Assembly: GCA_963585895.1 (NCBI GenBank)
Contig: OY757917.1
Coordinates: forward strand, 107,432,707 to 107,496,706
Direction: 5' to 3'
Length of the DNA stretch: 64,000 nucleotides
Source: Sepioteuthis lessoniana
Taxonomy: Eukaryota; Mollusca; Cephalopoda; Myopsida; Loliginidae
Shown here: positions 38,532-50,528 of the stretch, piece by piece
Layout of the letters: the number at the start of each line of letters is the position of its first letter
Numbering within the stretch: the first letter of the stretch is position 1
The notes under the pieces: generated by a model
The model's database searches: none
What the model was told of the DNA's origin: nothing
Seen by the model: only the letters and a program-made list of their open reading frames with translations
Made by a program: the position numbers and the translations under genes

Positions 38532-40610
38532 ATGGCAGAGGCACCAAATTCACCAGGGTCATTATCACCCGACATTTTTAAAGATCAAAGTCCCCCCTCA
38601 AAGCCGGAAGAAAGATGGCCTGCACTTTCGCAGCCATCTTCGTCGGCCAGTTCAATCCAACCGGCGCAAAAGGTACCTTCACTGCCAGCCTCTTGGACAA
38701 CAAAAGTAATTCAAAAAACACCAAAAGACTATTCAAAAATAAGAGAAAAATACGAGAAGTACTTCCAAGGGAATAGGATCCTCCCTATTCCCGAACTTGT
38801 ACAGGAAGTACAGCCAAAAATAATCTCGTTCGTTGTCACAGATTTAAAAACAAAGAGGCTGGCAGGTATCAAAAAAGATACTTTTGAAGGATTACTAAAA
38901 GCAGCAGACATCCCCGCGAAGTACTACTGTAGACGTAGCTTCGCAACATGGGATGTTCTGTTACCATCAGAAGACCTTGCAGCCAAACTGGCCGGCGAAA
39001 ATGTCATCTCCAAGTACTTCCGGCTTCAGCCAGAGTACATGGGAAGACGTAAAATCCGAATCACCGTGTGTAATGTCCCGATACAGCTGAATGAGGAGGT
39101 CCTGGCTGCCTACCTCGTAAAACACGGAGAAATAGAGGACATCACAAAAGCTAAGTCGGTTAACGGGACAGCGCACGGTGATTATATCTTCACCATGTGC
39201 CTGGACAGAGGGGGGTTCACAGCCATACCTCACGTAATCGAGTACGAACATCAGATCATGACAGTCGTTGTTGAGGGCAGGAAGCCCCAGTGCTGGAATT
39301 GCAAGCAGCTGGGGCACTTCTCAAAATCCTGCCCTCAAAAAACAACCAAATCAACTCCGGCCACAACAACAACAACAGAAACGACAACGAACACAACGAA
39401 CACAACGACAACTATAGCAGCAACAGCGACAACAACTGAAGTAAACAAAAACGAAACCCCTAAAACTAAAACCGGGGACAGCCCCAACAAAGAAGAGGGC
39501 TGGACCCAAGTAGTGAAAGGGGGAAAAAAGAAAAAAACTCCTATCAAAGAACCAGCAAAACAAACCCCCATCAAAGAACCAGCAACAGCAACAGTTTCAA
39601 AAAAACCAAACATCACCACGACTGCTAAAATTGACTCTAGTAGTACTCCTACCACAAGCACAGCCAAACCATCATCATCATCGACATCTGCAAGATCATC
39701 ATCATCATCGTCATTAACAAAAAAGAAAAACAAAGAAAATAACATTGAAAAAGAAGACGAAGCCATGGATTATTCAATTAACCTAAAACGGCGAAGGGAT
39801 AGTGATGACTCGGTAGCTGGGGAGGGGGAGAAAAAACACATTAAGGGACCACACCAAGAAACACCAACACAGTCCCAAACACCCTCCCAACCTCAAGAAA
39901 AGGGCGAAAAAATTGAAAGACCAGCCCAAATTATTCCTCCCCCACAAAAACATCAAAATACCCCAGCACACCTCTCTGACTTCCCACTTTCCCCAAAATC
40001 ACCTTCACTCTCACCAATCAGAACCCCTAAGCTCCTTACACGGGCACAATCGGTGACCAGGGAGTCACCAACAGCAGCAGCATCACCATCATCAACAGAA
40101 CTTAAGCCAAGGTCACGGTCGGCTTCAAACGAAGTCCGACGTGCCTTCACCGCTTTTCATTTCTGCGAGGACATCCTCGAGCCCCAAAACATGGACCACA
40201 TTTTAAAAAAAACTTTAAAACCCCTATCATCACTTAAAAAAATAGACGGCAAGGACATCACCAACCCGTATCTTTTTAAGAGTGCCGCAATGGTGACCAC
40301 ATTCGTCCGTTTGGCTGGACCCCGAACCAAAGAGCTTTGGCACTTTCTTGAGGGGGCCAGTCGAGCGGACGCAATGTTGGCGGATTTGCGCCACCAAAGT
40401 TTAAAAAAATTGCTTCCTTTTTGTTCGGGCAGGGTCCCGATTTTAGTTCACCCTACCTTCTATAGGTCCCTAAAATTGCGGTACCCCGTGGATGTCGGTG
40501 GAATTACCAGGGACGACCGAGTAAGTACTGAGCTCGGCACCGGATCCCTGCGTCAGGCCGTCGGCATCCTTACTCCCAAGGATTTCCGGCCCGTAGTCGA
40601 CACTGAGTAA
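38532..40610 (+). CDS. LINE ORF1 protein, type B (692 aa), complete
   Basis: Complete type B protein with CCHC at 254-267. Two residues shorter than other B copies because GEKKKIERP is GEKIERP (an in-frame 6-bp loss near 39908). Private Ala and Val in FTAIPHVIEY. It has Leu in VRLAGPR, as type A copies do, where other B copies have Ser, which could be a short conversion tract. ORF2 of the same unit is broken. Confidence 0.92.
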   Translation: MAEAPNSPGSLSPDIFKDQSPPSKPEERWPALSQPSSSASSIQPAQKVPSLPASWTTKVIQKTPKDYSKIREKYEKYFQGNRILPIPELVQEVQPKIISFVVTDLKTKRLAGIKKDTFEGLLKAADIPAKYYCRRSFATWDVLLPSEDLAAKLAGENVISKYFRLQPEYMGRRKIRITVCNVPIQLNEEVLAAYLVKHGEIEDITKAKSVNGTAHGDYIFTMCLDRGGFTAIPHVIEYEHQIMTVVVEGRKPQCWNCKQLGHFSKSCPQKTTKSTPATTTTTETTTNTTNTTTTIAATATTTEVNKNETPKTKTGDSPNKEEGWTQVVKGGKKKKTPIKEPAKQTPIKEPATATVSKKPNITTTAKIDSSSTPTTSTAKPSSSSTSARSSSSSSLTKKKNKENNIEKEDEAMDYSINLKRRRDSDDSVAGEGEKKHIKGPHQETPTQSQTPSQPQEKGEKIERPAQIIPPPQKHQNTPAHLSDFPLSPKSPSLSPIRTPKLLTRAQSVTRESPTAAASPSSTELKPRSRSASNEVRRAFTAFHFCEDILEPQNMDHILKKTLKPLSSLKKIDGKDITNPYLFKSAAMVTTFVRLAGPRTKELWHFLEGASRADAMLADLRHQSLKKLLPFCSGRVPILVHPTFYRSLKLRYPVDVGGITRDDRVSTELGTGSLRQAVGILTPKDFRPVVDTE

Positions 40611-40624
40611 GGTAAGTGGGATTG

Positions 40625-43600
40625 ATGGCTCTAAACCTTGCTACTTTGAATGTGAGGGGATTGAGGGATCCGGGCAAGTGTACGCGCTTGCTTGGTGAAC
40701 TTAAAACTCTCGGCGTAGATGTTGCTGCAGTGCAGGAAACCCACTTCACTTGCGGTGCCGACTGTCGTGTGCTGGAAAGCGATTTTAACGTTTTCTCAGC
40801 ATACGGCAGCCGTACCAGCGTTGGGGTTTCTTTGCTAGTTGGACGCAGCCTTGATGCTGATGTTGACGTTGTTTTTGCAGGTGACGGGGGCCGACTGGTT
40901 GTGGCCGATGTTGCCGTGAAAAGTTTCAAGTTTCGTCTGGTTGCGGTTTATGCGCCCAATATCGTTGTGGAGAGGGTTTCCTTTTTTCGTCGGTTGGCGC
41001 CGTTCCTGGACGATACGAAGCGGCTAGTTTTAATGGGTGATTGGAATGCGATCCTTGATCCCAAGATAGATAAGGTCGGGCGGGGAGCTAGGCGTGTGGG
41101 AAGGTGTGAAAGCAGCCTTGCCGGCCTCATGACTCGTCATGACCTCGTCGACAGGTTTCGTCTGGATCACCCAGGGCGGGAGATGTGGACGTGGCTAGAT
41201 AGTTCGCCCTCTGCCAAAGTAGGCTCCTACTTGGACAGAGTGTTAGTGAGACGAGCTGACATTGATTTTGTTAGTTGTCCCACGTTCCACTTGATAGCGT
41301 GGACTGACCATAAACTTGTTAGAGTCAGTCTACGGTTAGCAAATAGGCCTAGTCTGGCCGGCTACTGGAAGTTCAATACCTCCTTACTGGAGATACGGGA
41401 CTTCCGGGACCGGTTGGAATCCCTAATTCAGCGGGCGTTAGTGGGGGCGGTTACCGGGAATAGGTGGTGGGGATCTCTTAAACATAGGATTAGAGATTTC
41501 GCTACCAAGTACGGTCGACAGCTCAACCTAGATAGGACCAAGGAAGCGAAATCTATAGACGATAGACTTTCCCGGGCGATGGCTGGGGGGGACTCCCTAA
41601 ACGTAGAGCTAGCTAGGGGGGACCTTGAGCGCGAGAGTAGCGAGCACTACAAGGGATACGTAGTTAGATCTAGGTTAAAGAGAGTTCTCAACGAAGCTGT
41701 GAAAACGAACGCGACTGCGCGTGAAGAAGAAGTGCGAAGGTTCCCCGATCGGTATATCGGTTCTGTCAAGGCCCCGGATGGGCGACTGCTGCGATCGGCT
41801 CGCGAGATTCGTGACGCCTTTCGGGCGCACTTTCGGGATCGCTTTGCCCGCTGTACTGATCTCCCGCTCCGGGAGTTTCGTAGCTATCTTGCCGACTTTC
41901 CCCGCCTTGGGGTGGCTGAAGCGGCTAGCTGCGAGGGTGTGGTTACTGAATGTGAAGTCCGTGACGCGTTGAAGCAGGTCGGCCTCAACAAGTCGCCGGG
42001 ACTAGATGGTTTGCCCTACGAAGTGTACTTGAGGATGTCGCACATGTTTGTGCCTATTCTGACGGATATGTTCAACCATTGGTTCGCCCAGGGAGCCATC
42101 CCTGGTAGCGTTACCAAGGGCGTGATCACATTGCTGAAGAAAGGTGGCAGGCATGTTTGGGAGGGTTTAGACGATTACAGGCCCATAACTCTGCTTAACA
42201 CAGAGTTAAAGATTTTGGCCCGGGTCTTAGCGAATCGTTTACAGCTTGTCATTAGCGATCTGATCGGCTCTGAGCAGACCTTTGCTGTGAAGGGAAGATC
42301 GATCCAAGACAACCTGCACTTGATTCGCGAGGTCCTAGAGGGTATAGAAGACGGCACCGAGGCCGCGCTGATCAGTTTAGATCAGTCCAAGGCCTTCGAT
42401 AGGGTTGACCATCGGTTTTGGCGACTGTTTTGGAGACTGCCGGATTCAAACCGGAGTTCCGCAGATGGATTAGCATGATGTACCACAACCCTCAGGCAGT
42501 GGTGCAGGTGAACGGAAGGCGTTCGACGGTGTTCGCGGTCGAGCGGTCGGTCCGGCAGGGCTGCCCGTTGTCTCCTCTTCTCTATGTCCTAGCTTTGGAG
42601 CCCCTGCTCCGTAGGCTTAGGGATAGGACGGCAAATCCGGCCCTGCGCGGTGTCCCTTTTGCTGGCCCTCTTACGGCAAGGGTTTCCGCGTTCGCCGATG
42701 ATATCACAGTGTTTGTATCCCGCCGTCTGGATATAAAGGCTGTGAAGAAGGCGGTTAGCGAGTACGAGCGGATTGCAGGAGCCAAGGTCAATTTTGACAA
42801 AAGCGAAGGTTTGCGGCTCGGTGCTTGGAGGGGTAGCAATACTCTTCCGGGGCCGTTCCGCTGGAGTGACGGACCCGTCCGCATCCTCGGGGTGTGGTTC
42901 GGGCCCGGCCTCCAACTGGAGCGAAATTGGTCGGAAATACAAGCCAAGGTGAATGCTCAGGTGGGAATCTGGCTTTCAAGGAGGTTGTCCTTAAAGGGCA
43001 GGGCGGAGGCGTGCGCCGTGTACGTCTTCCCCTTGATCCTTTACCGATTGGCTGTACTTCCTCTGCCTAAGGTAAATCGGTTGGCGCTGCAACGATCCCT
43101 TTCCAGATTGCTCTGGGGAGGTGCAAGGCCGATGGTCCGTAGGCAGGTCTGTATCCAACGTACACGCAACGGGGGTCTAGGTATGCCTGATCTGGAGAGC
43201 CACTGGCTTGCTGAAAGACTTGCATACCTGGGCAGAGCTTTGACGGGGGACGCAGTGTGGAGACTGAAGGCGAGTCGGACTTTTCCTCGCCTAAAGTCAG
43301 ACCCAAAGGCTGAAGGTCGACGTAGGCCTTTGGGCGAAACACTGTTTGTCCGCGAGTGCCGAACGGCCCTTCGTAACCTTCTTGGGTCCAGTGACCTTTC
43401 ACGGCCTCGAAAAGAACTATATCGGGAGCTAGTGGTGGGTTCCGCTTCTGATCCTCTCAGCGAGCGGCACGGCTGGACGACGGAGGAGATTCGCTCTCAT
43501 TGGAATTGGGCGCCAGGATCGAGCTTCTTGAACAACTCCGAGTTCTCGCTCACCTGGCGACTTGTGCGAAATGCGTTACCCCTTGTCGGCTTGAACTACA

Positions 43601-44091
43601 AAGCGGGCCTGGCAGACATGCCCGATTGCGCTCGCTGCGGCAGTGGCTTGGAAGAAACGGCTGAGCACGCCTTCTACTACTGCGAGCGAGTTCGCCCGTT
43701 TTGGGATCACGTCGGCGAGTGGACGGCTCGCATCGAACCCAAACAGCTCGTGCTGCTCGACGTTGGTTACGTCGTGGACAACGTTCTTCCTCCGTATCAG
43801 GGTGAGAAGCGTGTGGTGTTTCTCGCGATCCTAGCTGTAGCTAGAATGGTGATTTGGACGACGCGAAACAAGGGATTGTATGACGATGCAAACTTTTCTC
43901 ATCGTGATCTGATTTTGTATTTTCGGCATCAGCTGAGGGTCAAAATCAGATGCGATAGAAAACGCTTGGATCGCATAACATTCAGCAAAAGGTGGGTGAA
44001 TGCAGCGAGCCTGGTCGTGCGAAAGGGAGCAACGTTGGAGTCATCCTTCCCTCCTCTGCCGGCTCATGGCGTCTACGGTACGGGTCCTTAG
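40625..44091 (+). pseudogene. ORF2 with private 1-bp T deletion between RT motifs A and B
   Basis: The tract after CATCGG at about 42415-42418 has four T instead of five (codons Phe598-Leu599), so the frame ends at 42478. The encoded product keeps the endonuclease and RT motif A (Asp586) but loses motifs B and C, so it cannot be an active polymerase. The original frame continues open to 44091 with FADD and the C-terminal CCHC. The G tract near 41622 has six G. Other private residues: Met319 (AMAGG) and His341 (SEHYK). No other stop, so the deletion is recent or a sequencing error in a homopolymer. Confidence 0.92.
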
Positions 44092-44697
44092 GGACCCCAC
44101 CCCTGGTGAGTAAAACTGTTCCCTTTTTCTTTTGGTACCCAGGTACCTAGTTAGCAGTATGTTTGTGAGTCATTGTCCCCGTCATCTAGTTGTTAGTTCT
44201 CAAGATCTTCCCCATCCCCATTATTTTTGTACCTCAATCCGTATCCCAGTCCAAGTTTACTGAAGATCTTGAACATTCATATGTATAAAAATCATATCAC
44301 CTACTTGTATTAACCCATACCGCGCCCGACCCCTAAATTCTTTTCACCCCTGTAGATTAGGATCCCTGCCCCACCTAGGGTAGGTCCGACTTGTTTCCGG
44401 TTCTTTCGCCCCGGAAAACAGTCGGCCTCCAATTTTATAGACGGGGGGATGGGAGGGAAACCAAACGGGGGATTTTTCCTTGTTTTTATATATATTTCGG
44501 GGTTTTTCTCCCATTCCCATCACATTCATTGTAAATAAATCATAAAATCATTCATGAATCTCGGGATTTTAAGTAGGGCTTCTTCATAGAGCAAATGTGG
44601 TATTTTGGTGATTGCAGCGCAAAAGGCGATGGATGAATGGATATTTATTGTATTGTTGAATGGGTCGGCGAATGTGGCTAGCTAGGTCTCCTTAGTT

Positions 44698-44704
44698 TAT
44701 ATAG
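44698..44704 (+). promoter_or_regulatory. TATA-like box near the 3' end of unit 7
   Basis: TATATAG, conserved flanks; 78 bp before the collapsed boundary. Confidence 0.4.
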
Positions 44705-44755
44705 AAAAGTATGACCGCTCCCTTCCCCTCCCCAAAAACTTCAAGGCCTTGTGCC

Positions 44756-44781
44756 TTCTGTGTACACTACACAGAAATAAA
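44756..44781 (+). terminator. 3' terminal hairpin overlapping AATAAA (unit 7)
   Basis: Perfect 9-bp hairpin 44756-44776, AATAAA 44776-44781. This stays intact although the sequence right after it is altered. Confidence 0.65.
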
Positions 44782-44792
44782 GCAGACTAGAA
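44782..44792 (+). repeat. Unit 7/unit 8 boundary, single altered motif
   Basis: GCAGACTAGAA directly followed by TGTGAA. One motif copy and the CCTTCAG spacer are missing, consistent with recombination or slippage between the two motif copies plus a C-to-A change, or with an imprecise insertion. Confidence 0.6.
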
Positions 44793-45095
44793 TGTGAATT
44801 TTTTGTCTGAGTTCTTTTTTCACCACGAAAAAAAAAGTAAGTTCTTTATTGTTAAAAAATTGTTAAAATTATTGTTATTGAATATTGTTATCATTGTTAA
44901 AGTTTTGTGACCCCCCTCAAACTATTGTTCTTTGTTTGTGAGGAGGGTCAAACGCGACTCGATTTTTTTGTTGAACTTTTTTAAAAAACGACCGCCATTT
45001 TTATCAACATTCATCGTTCTACATTTATTCGTCTCGCCTGAATTTTTTGCAACACCATACGCGTTTCATCTCCCTCTGGTTGTGTTTTCACAACT

Positions 45096-47045
45096 ATGGG
45101 GGAGCCCAACAACATGAAATCAAAATCACCGACCGACATATTCAAAACGCAACCCTCCCCAATGCCGGAAGAAGCTCCATTCGACCTCTCTTCATCGGCA
45201 AGTACAATACCACCGGCACAAAAACCAAAACAAACAGCTGTCTCTTGGTCTTCACATTGCGTGAATAAAAAATCCCCTTGTGACTACGCAAGAGACAGGG
45301 TCGAAAAGTATGAAAAGTATTTCAAGGACGGGGAAATTCTCCCAATACCCGAATTGGTCGAGGCGGTCGAACCGAAGACCCTGTCCTTCGTAGTCACAGA
45401 CATTAAGACCAAGAGACTAGCGGGGATTAAGAAGGAAACTTTTGAGGACCTTCTCAAAACAGCAAACATCCCAGGGAAGTACTTCTGCCGCAGAAGTTTC
45501 GCGACCTGGGATGTCTTATTACCCTCAGAGGAAGTAGCGAAAAGCCTCGCCGGTGGTAACATCACCACACGCTTCTTCCGGCTACAACCGGAATATCGAG
45601 GCAAAAGAAGAATACGAGTCACCGTATGCAATGTATCTATGCAATTGAGTGGTGACGTCCTCGCCGCCTATCTAAGTATATACGGCGGCGTGGAACAAGT
45701 CACACAAGTAACGTCAACACGGGGAACTGCGTACGGTGACTACGTATTCGTTATATGCCTCGATAGGGGAGGGTTTAACAAAATTCCCCATAAAATACGT
45801 TACCGCGATCAAACCATGACAGTCATAGTTGAGGGCAGGAAACCGCTATGTTGGTCCTGTAATAAAATCGGCCACTTCTCAAAAAACTGCCCTCAAAAAT
45901 CAACAATCACCACCACAACAACGACTACTACTACTGCTACTACTACTGATACTCCTTCACCTGTCATAGCAGCAATAATACCAACAGAAACCTCAGAAAA
46001 CAAACAAGAAACCCCTAAAGAAAATGAAGAAGGGTGGACGCAAGTCACCAAAAAAAAGGGAGGGAAAAAAACTCCCCCTAAAAAACCAGCAACAACAGAT
46101 ACAACAACTCTTTTGACTACAACTACGAAACTAACAACCACAAATACGAAACAATCAACTGCAAAACAATCAACAAAAGAAGACAATCAAAACATTGAAC
46201 CGATGGATATGTCCATGAATTTAAAAAGAAGGAGAGACAGCGAGGACTCACCAACTAAAGAGGGGGAGAAAAAACATCCAAAAAAACCCACACAAACAAC
46301 CACCATACCTCAGCATAAGGGGGAAAAAACAACAGAAAAATCGCCAGTCCAAAATAAACAAAGACCAGCACAATTGATTCCTCTCCCACAAAAAACAAAA
46401 ACCACCCCTATCATCCCAACAGAAACACCATTACCCCCCTCTCTTTCACCAATTAAAACCCCCAAAATGCTTACTCGATCCTATTCAGCGACCAGACTTA
46501 CACCCTCTCCCCAAACACCGTCAACATCAGCAGCAACTGTTCAAAAACCAAGAGCACGCTCTACGGAAGCCCGACGTGCCATAAACTCCTTTTACTTCTG
46601 CGAAGATATCATGGACAATCCACACATAGACCACACTTTAAAACAATCATTAAAACCATTACGCTCACTCCAAAAAATTGACACTAAAGACATCACAAAA
46701 CCACATCTATTCAAGGACGCACCAAAATTGACCACATTCGTCCGCTTGGCTGGCAATCGGACCAAAGAACTTTGGAACTTTATTGACGAAGCCAGCCGGG
46801 CGGATGTAATGCTGGTCGATACGAAAAATCCAATGCTGAAAAAAATGCTACCCTTCTGTGCGGGCAGGGTCCCGATTTTGGTTCACCCATCATTCTATAG
46901 GTCCCTAAAGTTGCGGTACCCTATGGATGTCGGTGGAATTACCAGGGACGACCGAGTAAGTACTGAGCTCGGCACCGGATCCCTGCGTCAGGCCGTCGGC
47001 ATCCTCACCCCGAAGGATTTCCGGCCCGTAGTCGACACTGAGTAA
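45096..47045 (+). CDS. LINE ORF1 protein, type A (649 aa), complete and diverged
   Basis: Same architecture as the unit 5 protein, one residue shorter in the Thr-rich tract (an uninterrupted Thr9 followed by ATTTDTPSPV). Differences include Lys10 and Lys17 near the N-terminus, Ile220 for Met, Lys257 inside the zinc knuckle (CWSCNKIGHF), Lys-for-Asn changes in the linker and Glu in NIEPMDM. The C-terminal domain is unchanged. The larger divergence suggests this copy has not recently been homogenised with units 1, 3, 5 and 6. Confidence 0.93.
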   Translation: MGEPNNMKSKSPTDIFKTQPSPMPEEAPFDLSSSASTIPPAQKPKQTAVSWSSHCVNKKSPCDYARDRVEKYEKYFKDGEILPIPELVEAVEPKTLSFVVTDIKTKRLAGIKKETFEDLLKTANIPGKYFCRRSFATWDVLLPSEEVAKSLAGGNITTRFFRLQPEYRGKRRIRVTVCNVSMQLSGDVLAAYLSIYGGVEQVTQVTSTRGTAYGDYVFVICLDRGGFNKIPHKIRYRDQTMTVIVEGRKPLCWSCNKIGHFSKNCPQKSTITTTTTTTTTATTTDTPSPVIAAIIPTETSENKQETPKENEEGWTQVTKKKGGKKTPPKKPATTDTTTLLTTTTKLTTTNTKQSTAKQSTKEDNQNIEPMDMSMNLKRRRDSEDSPTKEGEKKHPKKPTQTTTIPQHKGEKTTEKSPVQNKQRPAQLIPLPQKTKTTPIIPTETPLPPSLSPIKTPKMLTRSYSATRLTPSPQTPSTSAATVQKPRARSTEARRAINSFYFCEDIMDNPHIDHTLKQSLKPLRSLQKIDTKDITKPHLFKDAPKLTTFVRLAGNRTKELWNFIDEASRADVMLVDTKNPMLKKMLPFCAGRVPILVHPSFYRSLKLRYPMDVGGITRDDRVSTELGTGSLRQAVGILTPKDFRPVVDTE

Positions 47046-47059
47046 GGTAAGTGGGATTG

Positions 47060-50000
47060 ATGGCTCTAAACCTTGCTACTTTGAATGTGAGGGGATTGAG
47101 GGATCCGGGCAAGTGTACGCGCTTGCTTGGTGAACTTAAAACTCTCGGCGTAGACGTTGCTGCAGTGCAGGAAACCCATTTCACTTGCGGTGCCGACTGT
47201 CGTGTGCTGGAAAGCGATTTTAACGTTTTCTCAGCATACGGCAGCCGTACCAGCGTTGGGGTTTCTTTGCTAGTTGGACGCAGCCTTGATGCTGATGTTG
47301 ACGTTGTTTTTGCAGGTGACGGGGGCCGACTGGTTGTGGCCGATGTTGCCGTGAAAAGTTTCAAGTTTCGTCTGGTTGCGGTTTATGCGCCCAATATCGT
47401 TGTGGAGAGGGTTTCCTTTTTTCGTCGGTTGGCGCCGTTCCTGGACGATACGAAGCGGCTAGTTTTAATGGGTGATTGGAATGCGATCCTTGATCCCAAG
47501 ATAGATAAGGTCGGGCGGGGAGCTAGGCGTGTGGGAAGGTGTGAAAGCAGCCTTGCCGGCCTCATGACTCGTCATGACCTCGTCGACAGGTTTCGTCTGG
47601 ATCACCCAGGGCGGGAGATGTGGACGTGGCTAGATAGTTCGCCCTCTGCCAAAGTAGGCTCCTACTTGGACAGAGTGTTAGTGAGACGAGCTGACATTGA
47701 TTTTGTTAGTTGTCCCACGTTCCACTTGATAGCGTGGACTGACCATAAACTTGTTAGAGTCAGTCTACGGTTAGCAAATAGGCCTAGTCTGGCCGGCTAC
47801 TGGAAGTTCAATACCTCCTTACTGGAGATACGGGACTTCCGGGACCGGCTGGAATCCCTAATTCAGCGGGCGTTAGTGGGGGCGGTTACCGGGAATAGGT
47901 GGTGGGGATCTCTTAAACATAGGATTAGAGATTTCGCTACCAAGTACGGTCAACAGCTCAACCTAGATAGGACCAAGGAAGCGAAATCTATAGACGATAG
48001 ACTTTCCCGGGCGGTGGCTGGGGGGGACTCCCTAAACGTAGAGCTAGCTAGGGGGGGACCTTGAGCGCGAGAGTAGCGAGCGCTACAAGGGATACGTAGT
48101 TAGATCTAGGTTAAAGAGAGTTCTCAACGAAGCTGTGAAAACGAACGCGACTGCGCGTGAAGAAGAAGTGCGAAGGTTCCCCGATCGGTATATCGGTTCT
48201 GTCAAGGCCCCGGATGGGCGACTGCTGCGATCGACTCGTGAGATTCGTGACGCCTTTCGGGCGCACTTTCGGGATCGCTTTGCCCGCTGTACTGATCTCC
48301 CGCTCCGGGAGTTTCGTAGCTATCTTGCCGACTTCCCCCGCCTTGGGGTGGCTGAAGCGGCTAGCTGCGAGGGTGTGGTTACTGAATGCGAAGTCCGTGA
48401 CGCGTTGAAGCAGGTCGGCCTGAACAAGTCGCCGGGACTAGATGGTTTGCCCTACGAAGTGTACTTGAGGATGTCGCACATGTTTGTGCCTATTCTGACG
48501 GATATGTTCAACCATTGGTTCGCCCAGGGAGCCATCCCTGGTAGCGTTACCAAGGGCGTGATCACATTGCTGAAGAAAGGTGGCAGGCATGTTTGGGAGG
48601 GTTTAGACGATTACAGGCCCATAACTCTGCTTAACACAGAGTTAAAGATTTTGGCCCGGGTCTTAGCGAATCGTTTACAACTTGTCATTAGCGATCTGAT
48701 CGGCTCTGAGCAGACCTTTGCTGTGAAGGGAAGATCGATCCAGGACAACCTGCACTTGATTCGCGAGGTCCTAGAGGGTATAGAAGACGACACCGAGGCC
48801 GCGCTGATCAGTTTAGATCAGTCCAAGGCCTTCGATAGGGTTGACCATCGGTTTTTGGCGACTGTTTTGGAGACTGCCGGATTCAAACCGGAGTTCCGCA
48901 GATGGATTAGCATGATGTACCACAACCCTCAGGCAGTGGTGCAGGTGAACGGAAGGCGTTCGAGGGTGTTCGCGGTCGAGCGGTCGGTCCGGCAGGGCTG
49001 CCCGTTGTCTCCTCTTCTCTATGTCCTAGCTTTGGAGCCCCTGCTCCGTAGGCTTAGGGATAGGACGGCAAATCCGGCCCTGCGCGGTGTCCCTTTTGCT
49101 GGCCCTCTTACGGCAAGGGTTTCCGCGTTCGCCGATGATATCACAGTGTTTGTATCCCGCCGTCTGGATATAAAGGCTGTGAAGAAGGCGGTTAGCGAGT
49201 ACGAGCGGATTGCAGGAGCCAAGGTCAATTTTGACAAAAGCGAAGGTTTGCGGCTCGGTGCTTGGAGGGGTAGCAATACTCTTCCGGGGCCGTTCCGCTG
49301 GAGTGACGGACCCGTCCGCATCCTCGGGGTGTGGTTCGGGCCCGGCCTCCAACTGGAGCGAAATTGGTCGGAAGTACAAGCCAAGGTGAATGCTCAGGTG
49401 GGAATCTGGCTTTCAAGGAGGTTGTCCTTAAAGGGCAGGGCGGAGGCGTGCGCCGTGTACGTCTTCCCCTTGATCCTTTACCGATTGGCTGTACTTCCTC
49501 TGCCTAAGGTAAATCGGTTGGCGCTGCAACGATCCCTTTCCAGATTGCTCTGGGGGGGTGCAAGGCCGATGGTCCGTAGGCAGGTCTGTATCCAACGTAC
49601 ACGCAACGGGGGTCTAGGTATGCCTGATCTGGAGAGCCACTGGCTTGCTGAAAGACTTGCATACCTGGGCAGAGCTTTGACGGGGGACGCAGTGTGGAGA
49701 CTGAAGGCGAGTCGGACTTTTCCTCGCCTAAAGTCAGACCCAAAGGCTGAAGGTCGACGTAGGCCTTTGGGCGAAACACTGTTTGTCCGCGAGTGCCGAA
49801 CGGCCCTTCGTAACCTTCTTGGGTCCAGTGACCTTTCACGGCCTCGAAAAGAACTATATCGGGAGCTAGTGGTGGGTTCCGCTTCTGATCCTCTCAGCGA
49901 GCGGCACGGCTGGACGACGGAGGAGATTCGCTCTCATTGGAATTGGGCGCCAGGATCGAGCTTCTTGAACAACTCCGAGTTCTCGCTCACCTGGCGACTT

Positions 50001-50528
50001 GTGCGAAATGCGTTACCCCTTGTCGGCTTGAACTACAAAGCGGGCCTGGCAGACATGCCCGATTGCGCTCGCTGCGGCAGTGGCTTGGAAGAAACGGCTG
50101 AGCACGCCTTCTACTACTGCGAGCGAGTTCGCCCGTTTTGGGATCACGTCGGCGAGTGGACGGCTCGCATCGAACCCAAACAGCTCGTGCTGCTCGACGT
50201 TGGTTACGTCGTGGACAACGTTCTTCCTCCGTATCAGGGTGAGAAGCGTGTGGTGTTTCTCGCGATCCTAGCTGTAGCTAGAATGGTGATTTGGACGACG
50301 CGAAACAAGGGATTGTATGACGATGCAAACTTTTCTCATCGTGATCTGATTTTGTATTTTCGGCATCAGCTGAGGGTCAAAATCAGATGCGATAGAAAAC
50401 GCTTGGATCGCATAACATTCAGCAAAAGGTGGGTGAATGCAGCGAGCCTGGTCGTGCGAAAGGGAGCAACGTTGGAGTCATCCTTCCCTCCTCTGCCGGC
50501 TCATGGCGTCTACGGTACGGGTCCTTAG
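47060..50528 (+). pseudogene. ORF2 with +1 G frameshift (7-G tract at 48051-48057)
   Basis: Endonuclease frame from ATG 47060 to the stop at 48062-48064; RT plus CCHC open in the other frame to 50528. It is a mosaic of haplotypes: Ile148 as in B units, Gln299 as in unit 2, Lys306, Thr392, Arg635 and Val772 as in the frameshifted A units, but Ala448 as in B, and Asp577 (EDDTEA) shared only with the adjacent unit 9. Confidence 0.92.

Larger units (their letters stand above)
31736..44781 (+). repeat. Higher-order dimer A*-B, copy 3 (units 6-7)
   Basis: Dimer of about 13,046 bp. Its A member has the ORF2 7-G frameshift but lacks the ORF1 stop seen in copies 1 and 2. Its B member has an additional private ORF2 frameshift. 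Confidence 0.75.
38200..44781 (+). mobile_element. LINE unit 7, Tx1-like, type B, ORF2 frameshifted (about 6582 bp)
   Basis: The only type B unit with a broken ORF2. Its 3' end is also unusual: the usual CGAACCTTCAG tail and second motif are missing at the boundary with unit 8, so the end coordinate is approximate. Confidence 0.94.
44092..45095 (+). other. Noncoding interval: 3' UTR of unit 7, aberrant boundary, type A 5' UTR of unit 8
   Basis: Bipartite stem-loop 44386-44425; short-form AT stretch; TATA-like box 44698; terminal hairpin/AATAAA 44756-44781; single, altered boundary motif (GCAGACTAGAA) at 44782-44792; longer A run before GTAAGT (44837); type A hairpin 44908-44950; start-codon hairpin 45078-45095. 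The 5' UTR differs from units 3, 5 and 6 by several small indels. No gene. Confidence 0.85.
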
